This document shows positions 1 to 10,810 of a DNA stretch of 64,000 bases, piece after piece. The notes below the pieces were generated by a model. That model worked only from the letters and a program-made list of their open reading frames with translations, was not told where the DNA came from and did no database searches. The stretch comes from Jackrogersella multiformis (taxonomy: Eukaryota; Ascomycota; Sordariomycetes; Xylariales; Hypoxylaceae), in NCBI GenBank assembly GCA_902806575.1, contig CADCXD010000018.1:1674001-1738000 (forward strand), read 5' to 3'. Within the stretch, counting starts at the first letter, position 1. Each line of letters begins with the position of its first letter. The translations under genes were made by a program, and so were the position numbers.

Positions 1-1086
1 CTCTATTCATGTAGCATGTAGACTTTTTTAATGCAGCCAAGGCCCTTCCTATGAGACAAAAGGCTTAAAATCAGTGGCAAAAGGTGCTACCCTACCATCT
101 ACATTACAGTGATCAATTGCTAAATTTAGCATCAATATTCGTTCATTCCTTGTACCTATCTGCCTATTAAGTCAGCAGTGTTTTAATAACTTAAAAAGTG
201 TCGCTTTAAGCTCGCAGTTAATTAAACTTATTCGAGACTTTATGATTTGTAATTCTTTCCACACAGCTATGTAGATTATATTGCTAGTAGCGATATCAAA
301 CCCCATAATCAGATAGGTATTGTGAGGTTCGCAAGGAACAGCGATCTACGGTGATATTGCGCTATAAAGAACGTATGCCGAGCCATAGGGCTTATTGACA
401 TCCAGCCCCTTTAAAAGTAGGTAGGTAGGTATCTCTGTCTTACATCCATGGATGTCCCTAATTAGAAACCTAGTTTATGTCTGCCTAGTTCTAGGGCTGA
501 ATGCTATTTAAATAAGCAATTAACTACATTTGGTCATAGCATCACGGCGGGTGCAGTAAGCGGTCTACCAACAGCGCCGGAGATCTCTTAGCGACGTCCT
601 AATTCGCTAAAGGTCTAACGATCGTGGGTCTTTTGAGTCGCGCCAAGGGTGGCTTTCCTCTTCCTACCGGTAGGCTGCCAGGTACTCAACATGGACAGGC
701 GAGTGGCAACGAAATGAAATGAAACCCTGTACCCAGGCTGGTACAGTGGACTTTTTCAGCCGTACAACGACATATTCTTTATCCATATGTTGGCTTGAAA
801 ATATGGTGTGGTATGAGACAGTTACGGCTAGAAGATAATTTATACCTGTCTAGGATCCGTTTATCTCCTGCTACTAGGCCTTGCTACAGATTTATTAACT
901 TAGAGTAACCCTCGAGAACTAACGTTGTCTTGGTTTTTTGTTTTCTCTACGTTTCTCCCCTCGATTTTCTCCATTGTTAGTAATCTCAACCACTGTCCGT
1001 ACTTGTAATCCGGAACCGTATGTCACTGGTATAAGTCAGGACGAGCATAATAAATAATCCAACCCATCCATAATCTAACCACCATA
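1..1086. other. Intergenic region
   Basis: I see no gene here. The DNA is AT-leaning, with scattered copies of the TAGGTAGGTA word (for example near 417-432). The last 150 bases hold a pyrimidine-rich stretch (about 930-975) typical of a fungal core promoter or 5' UTR, and would serve the PLAC8 gene starting at 1087. Confidence 0.5.
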
Positions 1087-1842
1087 ATGTACACCCAAGA
1101 GAAAATTGTCTATACCGGGTCTGATCAACCCCGAAGCAGCGAGCCCCAATACTACCAGCAACCAATGGCGCAAGGACAACCGCCGGCAGGAGCTTATATA
1201 CAACAACAACCACCGCAAATGCAACCGCAAATGCCACAAAATCCTCACACATATCAACATCCGTCTCTGGAACTAACAGCCTACGGCCAGCAAGGTGGTG
1301 AATGGCAGGCGAGTCTTTGCGACTGCTCGCCGTGTACGAGCTGTCTGCTATCCTGGTGTCTACCATGTATCTGTAAGCATTCCACTCACAACAAGCCGCG
1401 GCGCATATAGATGTCTGTCCATAGGCTAACGCGAACCGTCTTCCCTCGTAGTGCTCGGCCAGACATCTGAGCGGGTCAGGGATCCCTCGATGCAGACGGC
1501 CGACATGATGAACAGCGACTGCATGATCCACGGTCTCATCAACTGCTTCACCGGCTGCGGGTGGATGTACGTCCCCCCCCTCCCTATTATTGCTTATCCG
1601 TCAATTCAAATACTGATCTGTGTTTTAGCTACGCGTTGATGAAGAGAGCTGAGATTCGGGAGCGCTACAAGATCGAGGGCAGCAGCACTACCGATTGCTG
1701 CGTCTCGTTTTGGTGCTCGTGCTGCGCCCTCGTCCAGCAAGACAACGAGGTCAAGATTCGCCAGCGCAACGCCCAGTCCATAGCCCAGGGCTACCAACCG
1801 CAACCAGGCATGCAGATGCCGGAACCTGCTTATCAAAAGTAA
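1087..1842 (+). CDS. PLAC8 family cysteine-rich protein
   Basis: Three exons, 1087-1372, 1452-1566 and 1629-1842, give 204 residues; both introns are GT-AG (donors GTAAGC and GTACGT) and the phases join exactly. The first 75 residues are a Gln/Pro-rich, probably disordered head. From about residue 77 the PLAC8 domain begins, with the cysteine cluster CDCSPCTSCLLSWCLPCIC, then DCMIHGLINCFTGCGW, then TDCCVSFWCSCCALVQ followed by the charged QDNEVKIRQ end. Family members are small membrane-associated proteins; plant and fungal relatives include cadmium-resistance and cell-size regulators, but the function of this one cannot be read from sequence. The ATG follows a stop-rich leader. The long minus-strand frame across it (986-1531) is a shadow. 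Confidence 0.88.
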
Positions 1843-2565
1843 ATCCTCGCTCTTGCCGTGGTGGTTTTCTTTCGCTTCCATCTTAGAATCGTTAGCCTCG
1901 ACGAAATCTTGACGAGGCAGGGGGCGGTCAGAAAACTAGCTAAGGCTCTATTGGGGATCATGAGGCTTAACACGGCGTGAAACGAAGTGAGAGGTTTGCC
2001 ATTAATGGCTATGTATGTTATTAAAATAATGTATGCGGGAGGTGCACGACAGGTTATACCCAGGATGAATTGTAAATTTGAATACAACTCGAACAACATT
2101 GAAATTATGATGTCAGATTAACGTGGATTTACTTACCTGTTGTGCATCTCGGTTCCGCGAGCTCGGGTACGAGGCTTATCTAGATCGAGTAGAGCAGAAG
2201 TGTGGTGGTTCTCTAAAAGTTTTACACCTTAGGTAGACTGCAGGTAACTGATTTCTTTCTACCAGTACGGTCTCAATCTCTATATACGATCTCTACACGT
2301 CATCTTTAAGCTGGGCTGTTGTAATTTCCAGTCAACTCAAATGCTTCACGTTCCCTAAACCAAAATCCATGTCAAGAACAACTACGAGTGACTCGGAATT
2401 TTAAAACTGTTCAGGGTAAATTAAATAACTATATCGAAGCAAACTTACCTATTCGACCTGGTACAAGGGTATCTATATCTATCATCTGCCGCCAAGCGTA
2501 GTGTAACATTTTCACTCCTAGGTCTGTCTCCTCAAGCAATAACTAACAACACAAGGCTCCGTCCA
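1843..2565. other. Intergenic region
   Basis: This stretch lies between two convergent genes and holds only short overlapping frames without coding character. No RNA gene or repeat was recognised. Confidence 0.4.
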
Positions 2566-2961
2566 CTATAACCAAACAGGACGACCTAATACTTTAGGCC
2601 GTGCCGACCACATTATAGCTTCGAATTTCGGCTGGTCCGCGATCTTGTAGCCGTGAGTAACGCCTTTCGAAAGCGGCACCTTGAAGTGAACGATGAATTG
2701 TGCCTTGCCGCCCTCCAAGAAATCAACCCATTCTTTGCCGTCTCCGTTTTGGCGCCATCGGTGAGTACCATTACGGATGGGTGTAGTACCTATCGTGCCT
2801 CGCCAGCGTGTATAATACCTTGTACGCCCTTCGGGGGACGTCAGACATACCTGACCGCGTGGCTCGGCGCGAGGTATGCCTTTCACCGTGAGTCTACCAC
2901 TATACAGGAATCCTTGACCGAAAATTGGCTGAGGTTTCCGAGTCAAAGGCTCATATTCCAT
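2566..2961 (-). CDS. Hypothetical protein
   Basis: A single open frame gives 131 residues from the first ATG (2961); the frame is open upstream to 2997, but the codon there is TTG. I do not recognise the family. The protein is rich in Arg, Trp, Gly and aromatic residues, for example YYTRWRGTIGT near residue 50 and EWVDFLEGGKAQFIVHFKVP near residue 75. It has no signal peptide or membrane segment. The competing plus-strand frame (2653-2970) looks less protein-like. It lies about 330 bp downstream of the F-box gene that ends at 3288, on the same strand. It could be a small real gene or a remnant of one. Confidence 0.4.
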   Translation of the reverse strand: MEYEPLTRKPQPIFGQGFLYSGRLTVKGIPRAEPRGQVCLTSPEGRTRYYTRWRGTIGTTPIRNGTHRWRQNGDGKEWVDFLEGGKAQFIVHFKVPLSKGVTHGYKIADQPKFEAIMWSARPKVLGRPVWL

Positions 2962-3287
2962 CTTCAATGAATTGATAGAGCTGTGGACATTTGGCAATGA
3001 GGAATAAAGTAGTAGTAAAAATATGAGGCGGACGTTGACTGGGACAATATTAGGGGGCCGATACCCCCTGAAAGAAATTAGTGTAGGTACCTACTTGTAC
3101 TGGAGTAGGGCGGTCCCACTGTACCTCCCTGTATCACCCTTTTTCTTCCTCCTTTCAAAAAACAAATACGGAACAGAGAAGTATTCACTATTCGCTGGCC
3201 ATTCAATATTCATAAATAGAACTTATAGAAATTCAATTCTCGTGTAATCGAAATGAATGAAGAAAGAACACTTAGTTACCTAGGTAC

Positions 3288-4893
3288 TCAATCAACGATG
3301 TCCGTCCAGTCTCTTTTCCAGAGCCAGAAATATCCAATGGCCCTCGATGCAAAAGGTCCAGGTAAGTAAGCACCACCACAAATTCCCAGAGGCGTGAGGG
3401 AACCTCGCCAGTAATTTGCCGAGGAGGCATACTGCTTTCGAAAATTAACAGTACATCCCATGTCGGACATCTTCACCTCGCCGTTCAGTGTAAAAACTCC
3501 AGCGTCGTCTAATCCGTCAGGTGCTTCGACCGAGTACGTATCGCCGTCAAGGCTGGTCTTGCAGAAGCGTATCTGCTTTAAGGGCAGACCAATCTTGCTT
3601 CCTCCGCTCAAGCCGTACGTGTATGTGCCGCACCATTCTCCCTCGTTGAGCCTCCTTGACAGATCGCGAACGCGTGTGGTATACCATGACCACCATTCGT
3701 CGCCACTGAAGGGGTAGAAATAGCGACCCCTTTTCCCCTGAGGCGCGACAAGATTAGGCGTTAGTAGGGGAAATCGTGGCCGTAGAGATGTGGCTCCCGT
3801 CCATGTTGCATGTTCGACCCCCTTACCCTTGTCGCCTTCGAAGTACCAAGGGCCAAGGAACTCGATTTTTCTTGGATTCGGGAGCTGAGTTGCAACTGCT
3901 GATTTCCCGCTAGTAAACCTGAAGTCTGCGAGGCGTGCGAATAAGCTCGACTTCCCACCTTTCGACACGTAATGGATGTTTCGCGCAATGAGATCTGTTA
4001 GAAGAAGCGCGTGCGTCTGCTTGCTTATCCAGGACCCTTGGGACTTAGCGTTTTCCGGACCTATTGTGGCACCGTCATAAATCCCTTTGATACGTATGAG
4101 ATGGTTGTGAGCGATCGTGCTCGCGTCTCCGTCGCGTAGGCCATTTACTTCGTACGATTGCCACGTTTCAAGAGTGCTCATAGTCATAGAGAAAGCGAAC
4201 TGCAGGGGATATTCGCTACTGATAGACTGGCTTATCCTCAAGGACTTCGGCCCTGGGTATCTATTAATGAGAAAGGGGCACAACTCGTCGAGGGCAGCAG
4301 CAACAGCCGGGTTGCACGCGGCTGTATCTAAATCCATAATAATGTCAGAAATCTACACCATCGAATGTGAAAGCGCCTCAACGGAAATTAGCACTCACAT
4401 CCCCAGATGGGTAGAGTAGAAAGGAAAGCTATTAGTCCCTGCAGCGATTTTTCGGTATCTTCGTCTATAACATCACCCCTGAACCCAAAGCTTGATACTA
4501 TTTTTTCTAGCTCTGGCAACGCATTAGGGAGCCGGTATACTGCCATGGCCAGACAAAGCCAAGTCATCCTTGGGCCTTCATTGCGCTGGCAGGGCTTGTT
4601 CGAGCCGTCAACATAGTTTTGCATAAAGCGTACCAGCGTGTTCTTATTCTTAAAAGCTGTAGAGGTAAGTTCGGGAAGCTAGTCCATCAAAATCAGCTTC
4701 GAATATAAGCATAGCTAAGTGGTCCGGATGATAATCATACATGAAACTCAAATGACATCTGGAATACGGCCGCAGTATTACATGTCTTGTTGAGATGACG
4801 GCAAGCCCGGCTGAGAGCTAGAACATCCGGAGCCGGGCATCTCCCCGCAATGAGTTGGAGCAGCTCGACAGGCAGATCAGTGAATGATAGCAT
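3288..4893 (-). CDS. F-box domain protein (F-box A)
   Basis: Three exons on the minus strand, 4893-4741, 4648-4399 and 4327-3288, give 480 residues with matching phases. The first exon holds a clear N-terminal F-box: FTDLPVELLQLIAGRCPAPD, then VLALSRACRHLN. Such proteins are usually substrate receptors of SCF ubiquitin ligases, binding Skp1 through the F-box. The C-terminal 350 residues form a Trp/Tyr-rich region (FLGPWYFEGD, GEWCGTYTYG, FWLWKRDW) of a kind often seen in fungal F-box proteins; its ligand is unknown. The first acceptor (CTTTTAAG) was chosen because the more obvious CAG eight bases upstream breaks the frame. The gene diverges from a second F-box gene at 5624. No stop or frameshift is seen. 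Confidence 0.75.
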
Positions 4894-5623
4894 TGTAGAT
4901 TTATGAGATGATTTCGTATAGATCGATCATCAAGCAACACGAGGTATGAAGGTTTAATACGTTCGAAGTTGGAGCGGATATATATAAAATGTAGGTATAT
5001 ATAATGGATTAAGATGAAGATTCTGACACCCGTTTGAATCGTTTGAGCTTTTAATTCAGCTTTTTAACGATCCATTACTTACCTAGGTACGTTTCTCCTC
5101 CTGCCCCGCATTCTGCATGCCTCGAAGATATCAGGAGATATCTAACCGAGCACGCTTAATACATGGATTTTGGACTGATTCCTTTACTTCTTTTGACTCG
5201 GATTTCGAAGGAATTTGTTACATACTCCTAGGCAGATACCAGGTACTTACCTAGGTAGGTATACATAGCCCTAGTCGTAAAATGTTTCCATTTTGAGATT
5301 AGGAAGGTATCCATAAATTCACAACGCTCGTCAGGTCAGAGGCCAGGGTGGGGATTCGTAGGTACCTAACGATACTAAGAGCCCTATTGTCCACCTTAGT
5401 CAGGTACCTAACTAAAATATAAATGATTTCATCGCGCAGCCCACTGTAAATAGTAAGCAGCCACATACCAAACCCAACATACGATACTTCCAAGGTTGCT
5501 ACTCATTTCATTCCCGGTATATTAGGTACCTATCTACCTGGATATAAGTTTCTTATCTGTTCTTAACCGTGAAGAGTCAGCCGATATCGAATTTATAAAT
5601 GTATCCTTACTCTCACCGTAGGA
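4894..5623. promoter_or_regulatory. Shared intergenic region between two divergent F-box genes
   Basis: This 730 bp interval separates the start codons of two F-box genes read away from each other, so it should carry both promoters. It contains a TATATATAAA-like stretch near 4978-4988 and several copies of the CCTAGGTA/GGTACCTA word (about 5083-5091, 5225-5265, 5360-5410 and 5521-5540). No specific factor site can be assigned. Confidence 0.4.
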
Positions 5624-6460
5624 ATGGCTAACTTATTGAACTTGCCTAATGAGGTTGTCATCACGATCCTTGAGCTCCTTGCCGATGTCGACCTCCAATC
5701 CCTCATCACGACGCAACTTACGAACCGACGACTCCATATACTAGTTCAGGATGCCATACACAATGTTCAGAACATCTCGGTCGCTATTCATGAGACTGAT
5801 ACCGAGAAGACGCAAATACATCCTCTTTGGAAGACCAAATTCAACGGACTGTTCAATACAGCGGATTGCTTCGCCGCAGCTGAGAAAGAGAGGTCAGCAT
5901 ACCTCCCTCTTAACGGAGACTATACTCTTCCCTTCTGCAGGCTCCCATGGGCACAAACAGAGAAGGGCCGTCAGGCGTATTTTCGCCCCGAGGCGAGCTG
6001 GCGCGATATGAGTCTTACCTTCGGCCGGGCTCCCATTATGCATCTGGACATCGTCAAGAGCTATCCAGCTTCCGGAGGCGACTCTATCGACTACTACCAA
6101 GTCGAGCTGCCGCCTTCTGGCATGACGATGGGTCTTTTCTACGATATTCTGCTATGCGACAAGGCCACGTACCGCGACGAGACGGGAAGTTGGGAGCTCA
6201 TCGTCGGGAAGCGGCTGCGCAGCTATGATGTTCTATCTGAATACGAATGCTTCATACCAGACGACAGAGACCTAGTGGATTCTGGCGTGGGGGCGCGGCA
6301 GGCGGCGGTGCTGTACGTGCGAGGTGGCCGCCCCACGAGCCGCAATGTTACTAGCGAAGCCAAGGAGAATATATGGACTACCAGCAGTCAGAATAAGCAA
6401 CAGCTACTACCGTGGCAAGGGCCGACCCAGAATTTTATCTTTACGGGGTATTATGATTAG
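5624..6460 (+). CDS. F-box domain protein (F-box B)
   Basis: A single-exon frame gives 278 residues. An N-terminal F-box is visible at residues 3-35 (LLNLPNEVVITILELLADVD, then LQSLITTQLTNRRLHIL), so the protein probably recruits a substrate to an SCF ubiquitin ligase. The remainder holds a compact mixed region with RLPWAQTEKGRQAYFRPEAS, MHLDIVKSYP and LFYDILLCDKATYRDETGSW that I cannot assign to a named domain. It is shorter than F-box A and its C-terminal half looks unrelated to it, so the two adjacent genes are not obvious recent duplicates. Start chosen at the first ATG, directly before the F-box. Confidence 0.72.
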   Translation: MANLLNLPNEVVITILELLADVDLQSLITTQLTNRRLHILVQDAIHNVQNISVAIHETDTEKTQIHPLWKTKFNGLFNTADCFAAAEKERSAYLPLNGDYTLPFCRLPWAQTEKGRQAYFRPEASWRDMSLTFGRAPIMHLDIVKSYPASGGDSIDYYQVELPPSGMTMGLFYDILLCDKATYRDETGSWELIVGKRLRSYDVLSEYECFIPDDRDLVDSGVGARQAAVLYVRGGRPTSRNVTSEAKENIWTTSSQNKQQLLPWQGPTQNFIFTGYYD

Positions 6461-7650
6461 ACCCATGTCGTGGGTAGATTCGAGGCAAGGTGTATTAATA
6501 GTCGAAAGCTCTATATGGTACGTGGTAGAGTCTAGACCCAGGGTTGTATGTACCAAACCTCAAGTGCCGCGGACTGCATAAGTACAGCGGGCTAATGATT
6601 CGGTTGAAAGTCCGCCCTACCACCTAAGTACAGCTTCTACTATTACCTATTATACCTCGAGTACCCAATAGAAACCAGTCATCCAAAGTCGCGGTGTAAG
6701 GTAGAATGGACAAATACCTCATTTTTAGTGTTGGTGATGCTGATAGTAGTATTTGCAGATCCCGTCAGTGGGCGCCATGAAAGTCTAGAGCTACCTCCTA
6801 GTGTTTCAACAGAGTCTTGTAGTCTCGGCGAAGATGGATTATTACAAATCCATATATTGTCAGCGAAATAAGGCGAAATAAGTAGGCGGCACAGGCTGGA
6901 TTGGTAATTTACGTACTTGAATTCGCCCGACTGCCCGAGCGATCTTATTTCTAAACGAATTAATGTATGATACATCGATGTAATGAGACCAATAAAACGT
7001 AAGTATCACGAAAATATCTGTCTCAGCGTAAATTTCACATCTCGATAGGGGGAACTTACCTACGCTCGGTACTTATAAGAAGGCTGACAATATTATATAT
7101 GTAATCATACTATTAGTAATAGCCGAATGGAAACCTCAAGTACCTATACCTAGTTATTAATAAGCCTCACGTTGTACAGATATTCGGAAACGTAAAATGA
7201 GAAGATTAAACAGTCATCGTTGCTTCAACTTCATGCACCCGCATCACTTAATCTACCCGTTGTCCGCTACATATATGCCCGATATCCGAGTTGGCAGGTT
7301 AGCAGGTTAGCACTGTAACTGACTAGCACATTGACACGTTTCAGAGCTGCTAGTTCCTGTACCCACCGGTCCCTCTATCGTACCTGGACGATATCCAATG
7401 ACAAATGACTGGAACCTTCTCTACCTACGTATATATTGGAATCTAGAACCTTAAGAAGAGGGGGTTACTCGGAGGGGTTATATATATATATATATAAGCT
7501 TGTCACTTTATCCGTATCTAAGTCACCAAATCCAGAATCCAGATCACAACATATAAACTCCAAATCGCAACTTCGCAAATAGTCTATTCACCAATCACAA
7601 CTCCACACACACACACACAAACACATCCAAATTCATCTCAACTGATAACC
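6461..7650. other. Intergenic region with GST promoter
   Basis: I see no convincing gene. A 98-codon minus-strand frame (6679-6975) was rejected. The last 200 bases form the promoter and leader of the GST gene: a (TA)n run at 7479-7496, then a CA/AC-rich leader (about 7600-7650) directly before the ATG. Confidence 0.45.
7479..7496. repeat. (TA)9 dinucleotide run, possible TATA region
   Basis: Nine TA repeats lie 155 bp upstream of the GST start codon. The position fits a TATA-type core promoter for that gene, but a plain microsatellite is equally possible. Confidence 0.6.
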
Positions 7651-8369
7651 ATGGCTCCCTTTGGCAAGATCTATTCCTACCCAGGAAACTACCGCCATGA
7701 GCGAGTAAGTTCTTTGTTTGAGATTTCCAGCACCGACTCATCAAATCTAACTCTTCGCAGGCTCAAGTTGTAGCAGCTTTCAATGGCCTCGATGTATCCC
7801 TAGCCGAGGGCTTCAAGATGGGCGTCGACAACCAGTCGCCCGAGTTCGTAGCCAAGTTCCCCTTGGGCAAGGTCCCGGCCTTCGAGGGCGCCGACGGGTT
7901 CTGCGTCGCTGAGGGTGCCGCCATTGCCACGTACCTCGCGCTCTCCGGCCCCAAGGCAGACCAGCTACTCGGTAGCGACCCCAAAACCAAGGCGACCATC
8001 TCGGAGTGGCTGTTTTTCGCCGAGACCGAGCTGGGCAATTCCATACCTGTGGTGGCCGTCATGGTACTTCTCAAGCTGATCCCGTTTGACGCTAAACTCT
8101 ACGACTCGAACGTTGCGAAGACAGAGCGCTCGCTGAAGCGTATCGAGGTCGCTCTTCAGGGCGGCAAGAAATATCTAGTCGGCGACAAGCTCACGTTGGC
8201 CGATATCATGGTCTCTGGTATCCTGTTGTTCGCCTCCAAGTTCCTCATCGACGCTGAGATACGCAAGAGCATCCCCAACGTCGTTGGCTGGCTGCAGAAC
8301 CTGGCAGCGCTTCCCGAGTACAAGGCTCTTGGAGAGCTGAACCTGTTGGAGACTCGTATCAAGGCATGA
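7651..8369 (+). CDS. Glutathione S-transferase, EF1B-gamma-like
   Basis: Two exons, 7651-7704 and 7761-8369, joined in phase 0 across a 56 bp GT-AG intron, give 220 residues. The N-terminal thioredoxin-like half starts GKIYSYPGNYRHERAQVVAA and includes FPLGKVPAFEGADGFCVAEG, the GST motif with the cis-proline and the glutathione-binding Glu-Gly region. The helical C-terminal half includes YLVGDKLTLADIMVSGILLF, the N-capping box of GST folds. The pattern is closest to the GST domain of elongation factor 1B-gamma, but the EF1G C-terminal domain is absent, so this is a stand-alone GST. A cytosolic glutathione-conjugating role is likely from the family; the substrate is unknown. Confidence 0.87.
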
Positions 8370-9005
8370 AAGCAATATTGAAACAGTCGGCCATCGACTG
8401 ATCAACAACGCTACCAAACGATATTTATTGTACCAGAACTCGTTGCATCTGTAACAATCGGCCGTTGTCATCATAGCGTTGAAGAGTATCGAAAAGGGAA
8501 ATCAACCTCTGAATTTTCGACTGAGTGAATAAGTACAATTCAAGCCTAAACGCTTTGGGACACAGCGGAAAACACGCCCTGTAGATGACAACGCTGTTCA
8601 GGGGAGGAGTGGGTCAGCAAGCACATTGACGTCAAACTAGGTAGCCAAACAAATAAGATAAAAAATATTTAAGGTTGGAAATCTTTCTATCTTCCTTCAG
8701 ATTCATCCAATAACTTGCATATGCTCTCATGATATATTGAAGAGTAGTCTAAGATATTATGTCAGCTTATTGTAAAGGGGAACAGTTTGGTTACTAACCA
8801 GTAATATTGATATTTTCAGTTCCCTACAGGGGGTGCGGGGTACTATATATCTCCCTTACTTCCACGCCAAAACGCTCTATCTTACGTCGCACAAGATAAG
8901 ATTATTACCGTTTTCGATCGGTTAGCGAATCAGCAAAGGTACCTACCTACATACCTGCACCTACCTAGGTACCTAGCGTAGGCGCTACATCCAGGCACTG
9001 CAGGG
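8370..9005. other. Intergenic region
   Basis: No gene is seen. The part nearest the dehydrogenase gene contains a cluster of ACCTACCTA/CCTAGGTACC words at 8940-8975, just before the start codon at 9006. Confidence 0.45.
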
Positions 9006-10307
9006 ATGACCACCAGCACAATAGCGGCAAAATATAGCGCAATGAGACTTGCAGCAGCGAAGCCCTACGCCCTCCCGACTACACGGTTCCTTCCTCCGGT
9101 CCCGGAAGGTATAATACGGGCCGGACCTCCATCCCGGCGACGATTTTTCACCTCCCTTAAGGTTTTACATCCTGCATGCCCTTCTCAAAATAGGAGGTTT
9201 TCGGTTAGTAGAGGAGACCGGTCTATCAGGACAGATCGCAGGATAAACAACACCGCCGCCCCAATTAAACACCAGCTGTCGGGAGATATGGCGGAATCCG
9301 GAGGAAGTCCTCGCCGCAACCACCACGTCGTCGTCGCGCTGGAGACCTTCTTCGCCCCGGTGCCGCCGCTGGACCTCCCCGCGGGGCACACGTACGAGCT
9401 GCGGGAGCACTCGCGCACGCGGCCGGACCAGGTGGCCGAGCGGATCCGGGACGCGGATATCGTCGTCACGGTCGTGGTGCCGGTGCCGGCTGCGGCCCTG
9501 CGCCCCGACGCCTCGCCGCGCCTGAAGATGGTCGCCGTGGTGGCCTCCGGCACCGACTCCGTCGACCTGGCCGCGTGCCGCGCCCGCGGCGTCGTCGTCG
9601 CTAATACCCCCCACTGCAACGCCGTGTCCGTCGCCGAGCACACCGTCGCCCTGTACTTCGCCGCGCGCCGGTCCCTCGCGCTCTCGCACACCCTGGTGCG
9701 CGCCGGCGCGTGGGTTGACAAGGGCCCGCTGCAGAAGACGCTCGACGGCCCCGACGGCAAGCCCCCGCGCACCTGCCGCGACGAGACCCTGGGCATCGTC
9801 GGCTACGGCGCCGTGGGCAAGGTGCTGGAGTCCACGGCCAGGAGCCTGGGCATGAAGGTGCTAGTATCGGGGAGGAAAGGCGCGTCGGCGGTGCCCGAGG
9901 GGCGCACCCCGTTCGAGACCCTGATCCGGGAGAGCTCCGTCGTCGTGCTGTGCCTGCCGCGGTCCCCCGAGACGCTGAACACGATCTCGGAAACGGAGCT
10001 CCGCTCTATGAAGCCTTACGCGGTGATAGTGAACGTGTCGCGCGGGGGCATCGTGGACGAGGAGGCCTTGGTCGCGGCGCTCAGGACGAAGAGGATCGCC
10101 GGCTATGGCACGGACGTGTACCAGACGGAGCCCGCGGGCCCGGATAACAGCCCCTTGTTAGGCCCTGACACGGCCGATCTGAACTTGGTTACTACGCCGC
10201 ATGTCGCGTGGTGCGCCGGGGATACGATTGCTAATTACAACAAGGCGACGAAGGAGAACATCGAAGGGTGGTTGAGTACTGGGCAGCCGAAGTATCCGGT
10301 GATATGA
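9006..10307 (+). CDS. D-isomer-specific 2-hydroxyacid dehydrogenase with leader
   Basis: A single exon gives 433 residues. The NAD(P)-binding Rossmann motif GIVGYGAVGKV is at 263-273. The three catalytic residues of the family are visible: Arg346 in NVSRGGIVDEE, Glu375 in YQTEP and His399 in TTPHVAW. It should reduce a 2-keto acid, or oxidise a D-2-hydroxy acid, with NAD(P)H; glyoxylate or hydroxypyruvate are common substrates, but the exact one is not readable. Residues 1-94 precede the catalytic domain and are rich in Arg, Ser and Ala with almost no acidic residues (SRRRFFTS, NRRFSVSRG), like a mitochondrial presequence. A second in-frame ATG at 9288 (residue 95) would give a 339-residue cytosolic form. 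From about 9290 the DNA becomes much more GC-rich than the leader. Confidence 0.87.
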   Translation: MTTSTIAAKYSAMRLAAAKPYALPTTRFLPPVPEGIIRAGPPSRRRFFTSLKVLHPACPSQNRRFSVSRGDRSIRTDRRINNTAAPIKHQLSGDMAESGGSPRRNHHVVVALETFFAPVPPLDLPAGHTYELREHSRTRPDQVAERIRDADIVVTVVVPVPAAALRPDASPRLKMVAVVASGTDSVDLAACRARGVVVANTPHCNAVSVAEHTVALYFAARRSLALSHTLVRAGAWVDKGPLQKTLDGPDGKPPRTCRDETLGIVGYGAVGKVLESTARSLGMKVLVSGRKGASAVPEGRTPFETLIRESSVVVLCLPRSPETLNTISETELRSMKPYAVIVNVSRGGIVDEEALVAALRTKRIAGYGTDVYQTEPAGPDNSPLLGPDTADLNLVTTPHVAWCAGDTIANYNKATKENIEGWLSTGQPKYPVI

Positions 10308-10810
10308 TGCATATAAGGTGCCTTGGGACAGTAGTGGCTATTGTTGATGGGGCTTAGAGAGATGAGCTAAATCGTCGAGCATGGGTATTTATCAGATAGC
10401 CTACCTACCTATTCAGCACCCACTCCAAGCACCTTACCCGGCTCACCGCTTGGCAATGGAACGGCAATTTCCCAACACCTTCCAGGTCAGGTTCCCGGGT
10501 CCGTTCACGACCTTCTCGGCGGGACCCCCCCATGCAGGTAATAGCGGTCCACCCAGCAACCCTTTCTGGACACGTCGGACGATGTTGGGGTACCCGGGAC
10601 GAACTGCGGTACGTAATTAATACGAGAATATGGGATCCTTCCGCTTTCCCAGGAAGATAGGGGCGCTTCCAGAAAAGCAAGAGAACAACTCCCTAGGTAC
10701 CTACCTATATAGGTATCCAGCATACCCTAGCTATATGTTCTTTCTTTTTTTCTTTCTCTTTTCTTGCCCAGCTTCAAGCCATTAGCCATCGACGTGACGG
10801 GACAAGCAAG
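10308..10810. other. Intergenic region
   Basis: No gene is seen. It includes CCTACCTACC and CCTAGGTACCTACC words (10399-10412 and 10692-10710) and a T/C-rich tract at 10737-10766 that probably belongs to the promoter or 5' leader of the protease gene. Confidence 0.45.

Noticed and set aside
986..1531. 181-codon minus-strand frame over the PLAC8 gene
   Set aside because: The plus strand has the PLAC8 cysteine pattern with consistent splice sites; the minus frame has no family character.
6679..6975. 98-codon minus-strand frame between F-box B and GST
   Set aside because: No ATG context, domain or neighbouring exon supports it; it could be chance.
9165..9796. Two long minus-strand frames (174 and 203 codons) opposite the hydroxyacid dehydrogenase
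   Set aside because: They are shadows of GC-rich coding DNA, with low-complexity Arg/Gly/Ser translations.
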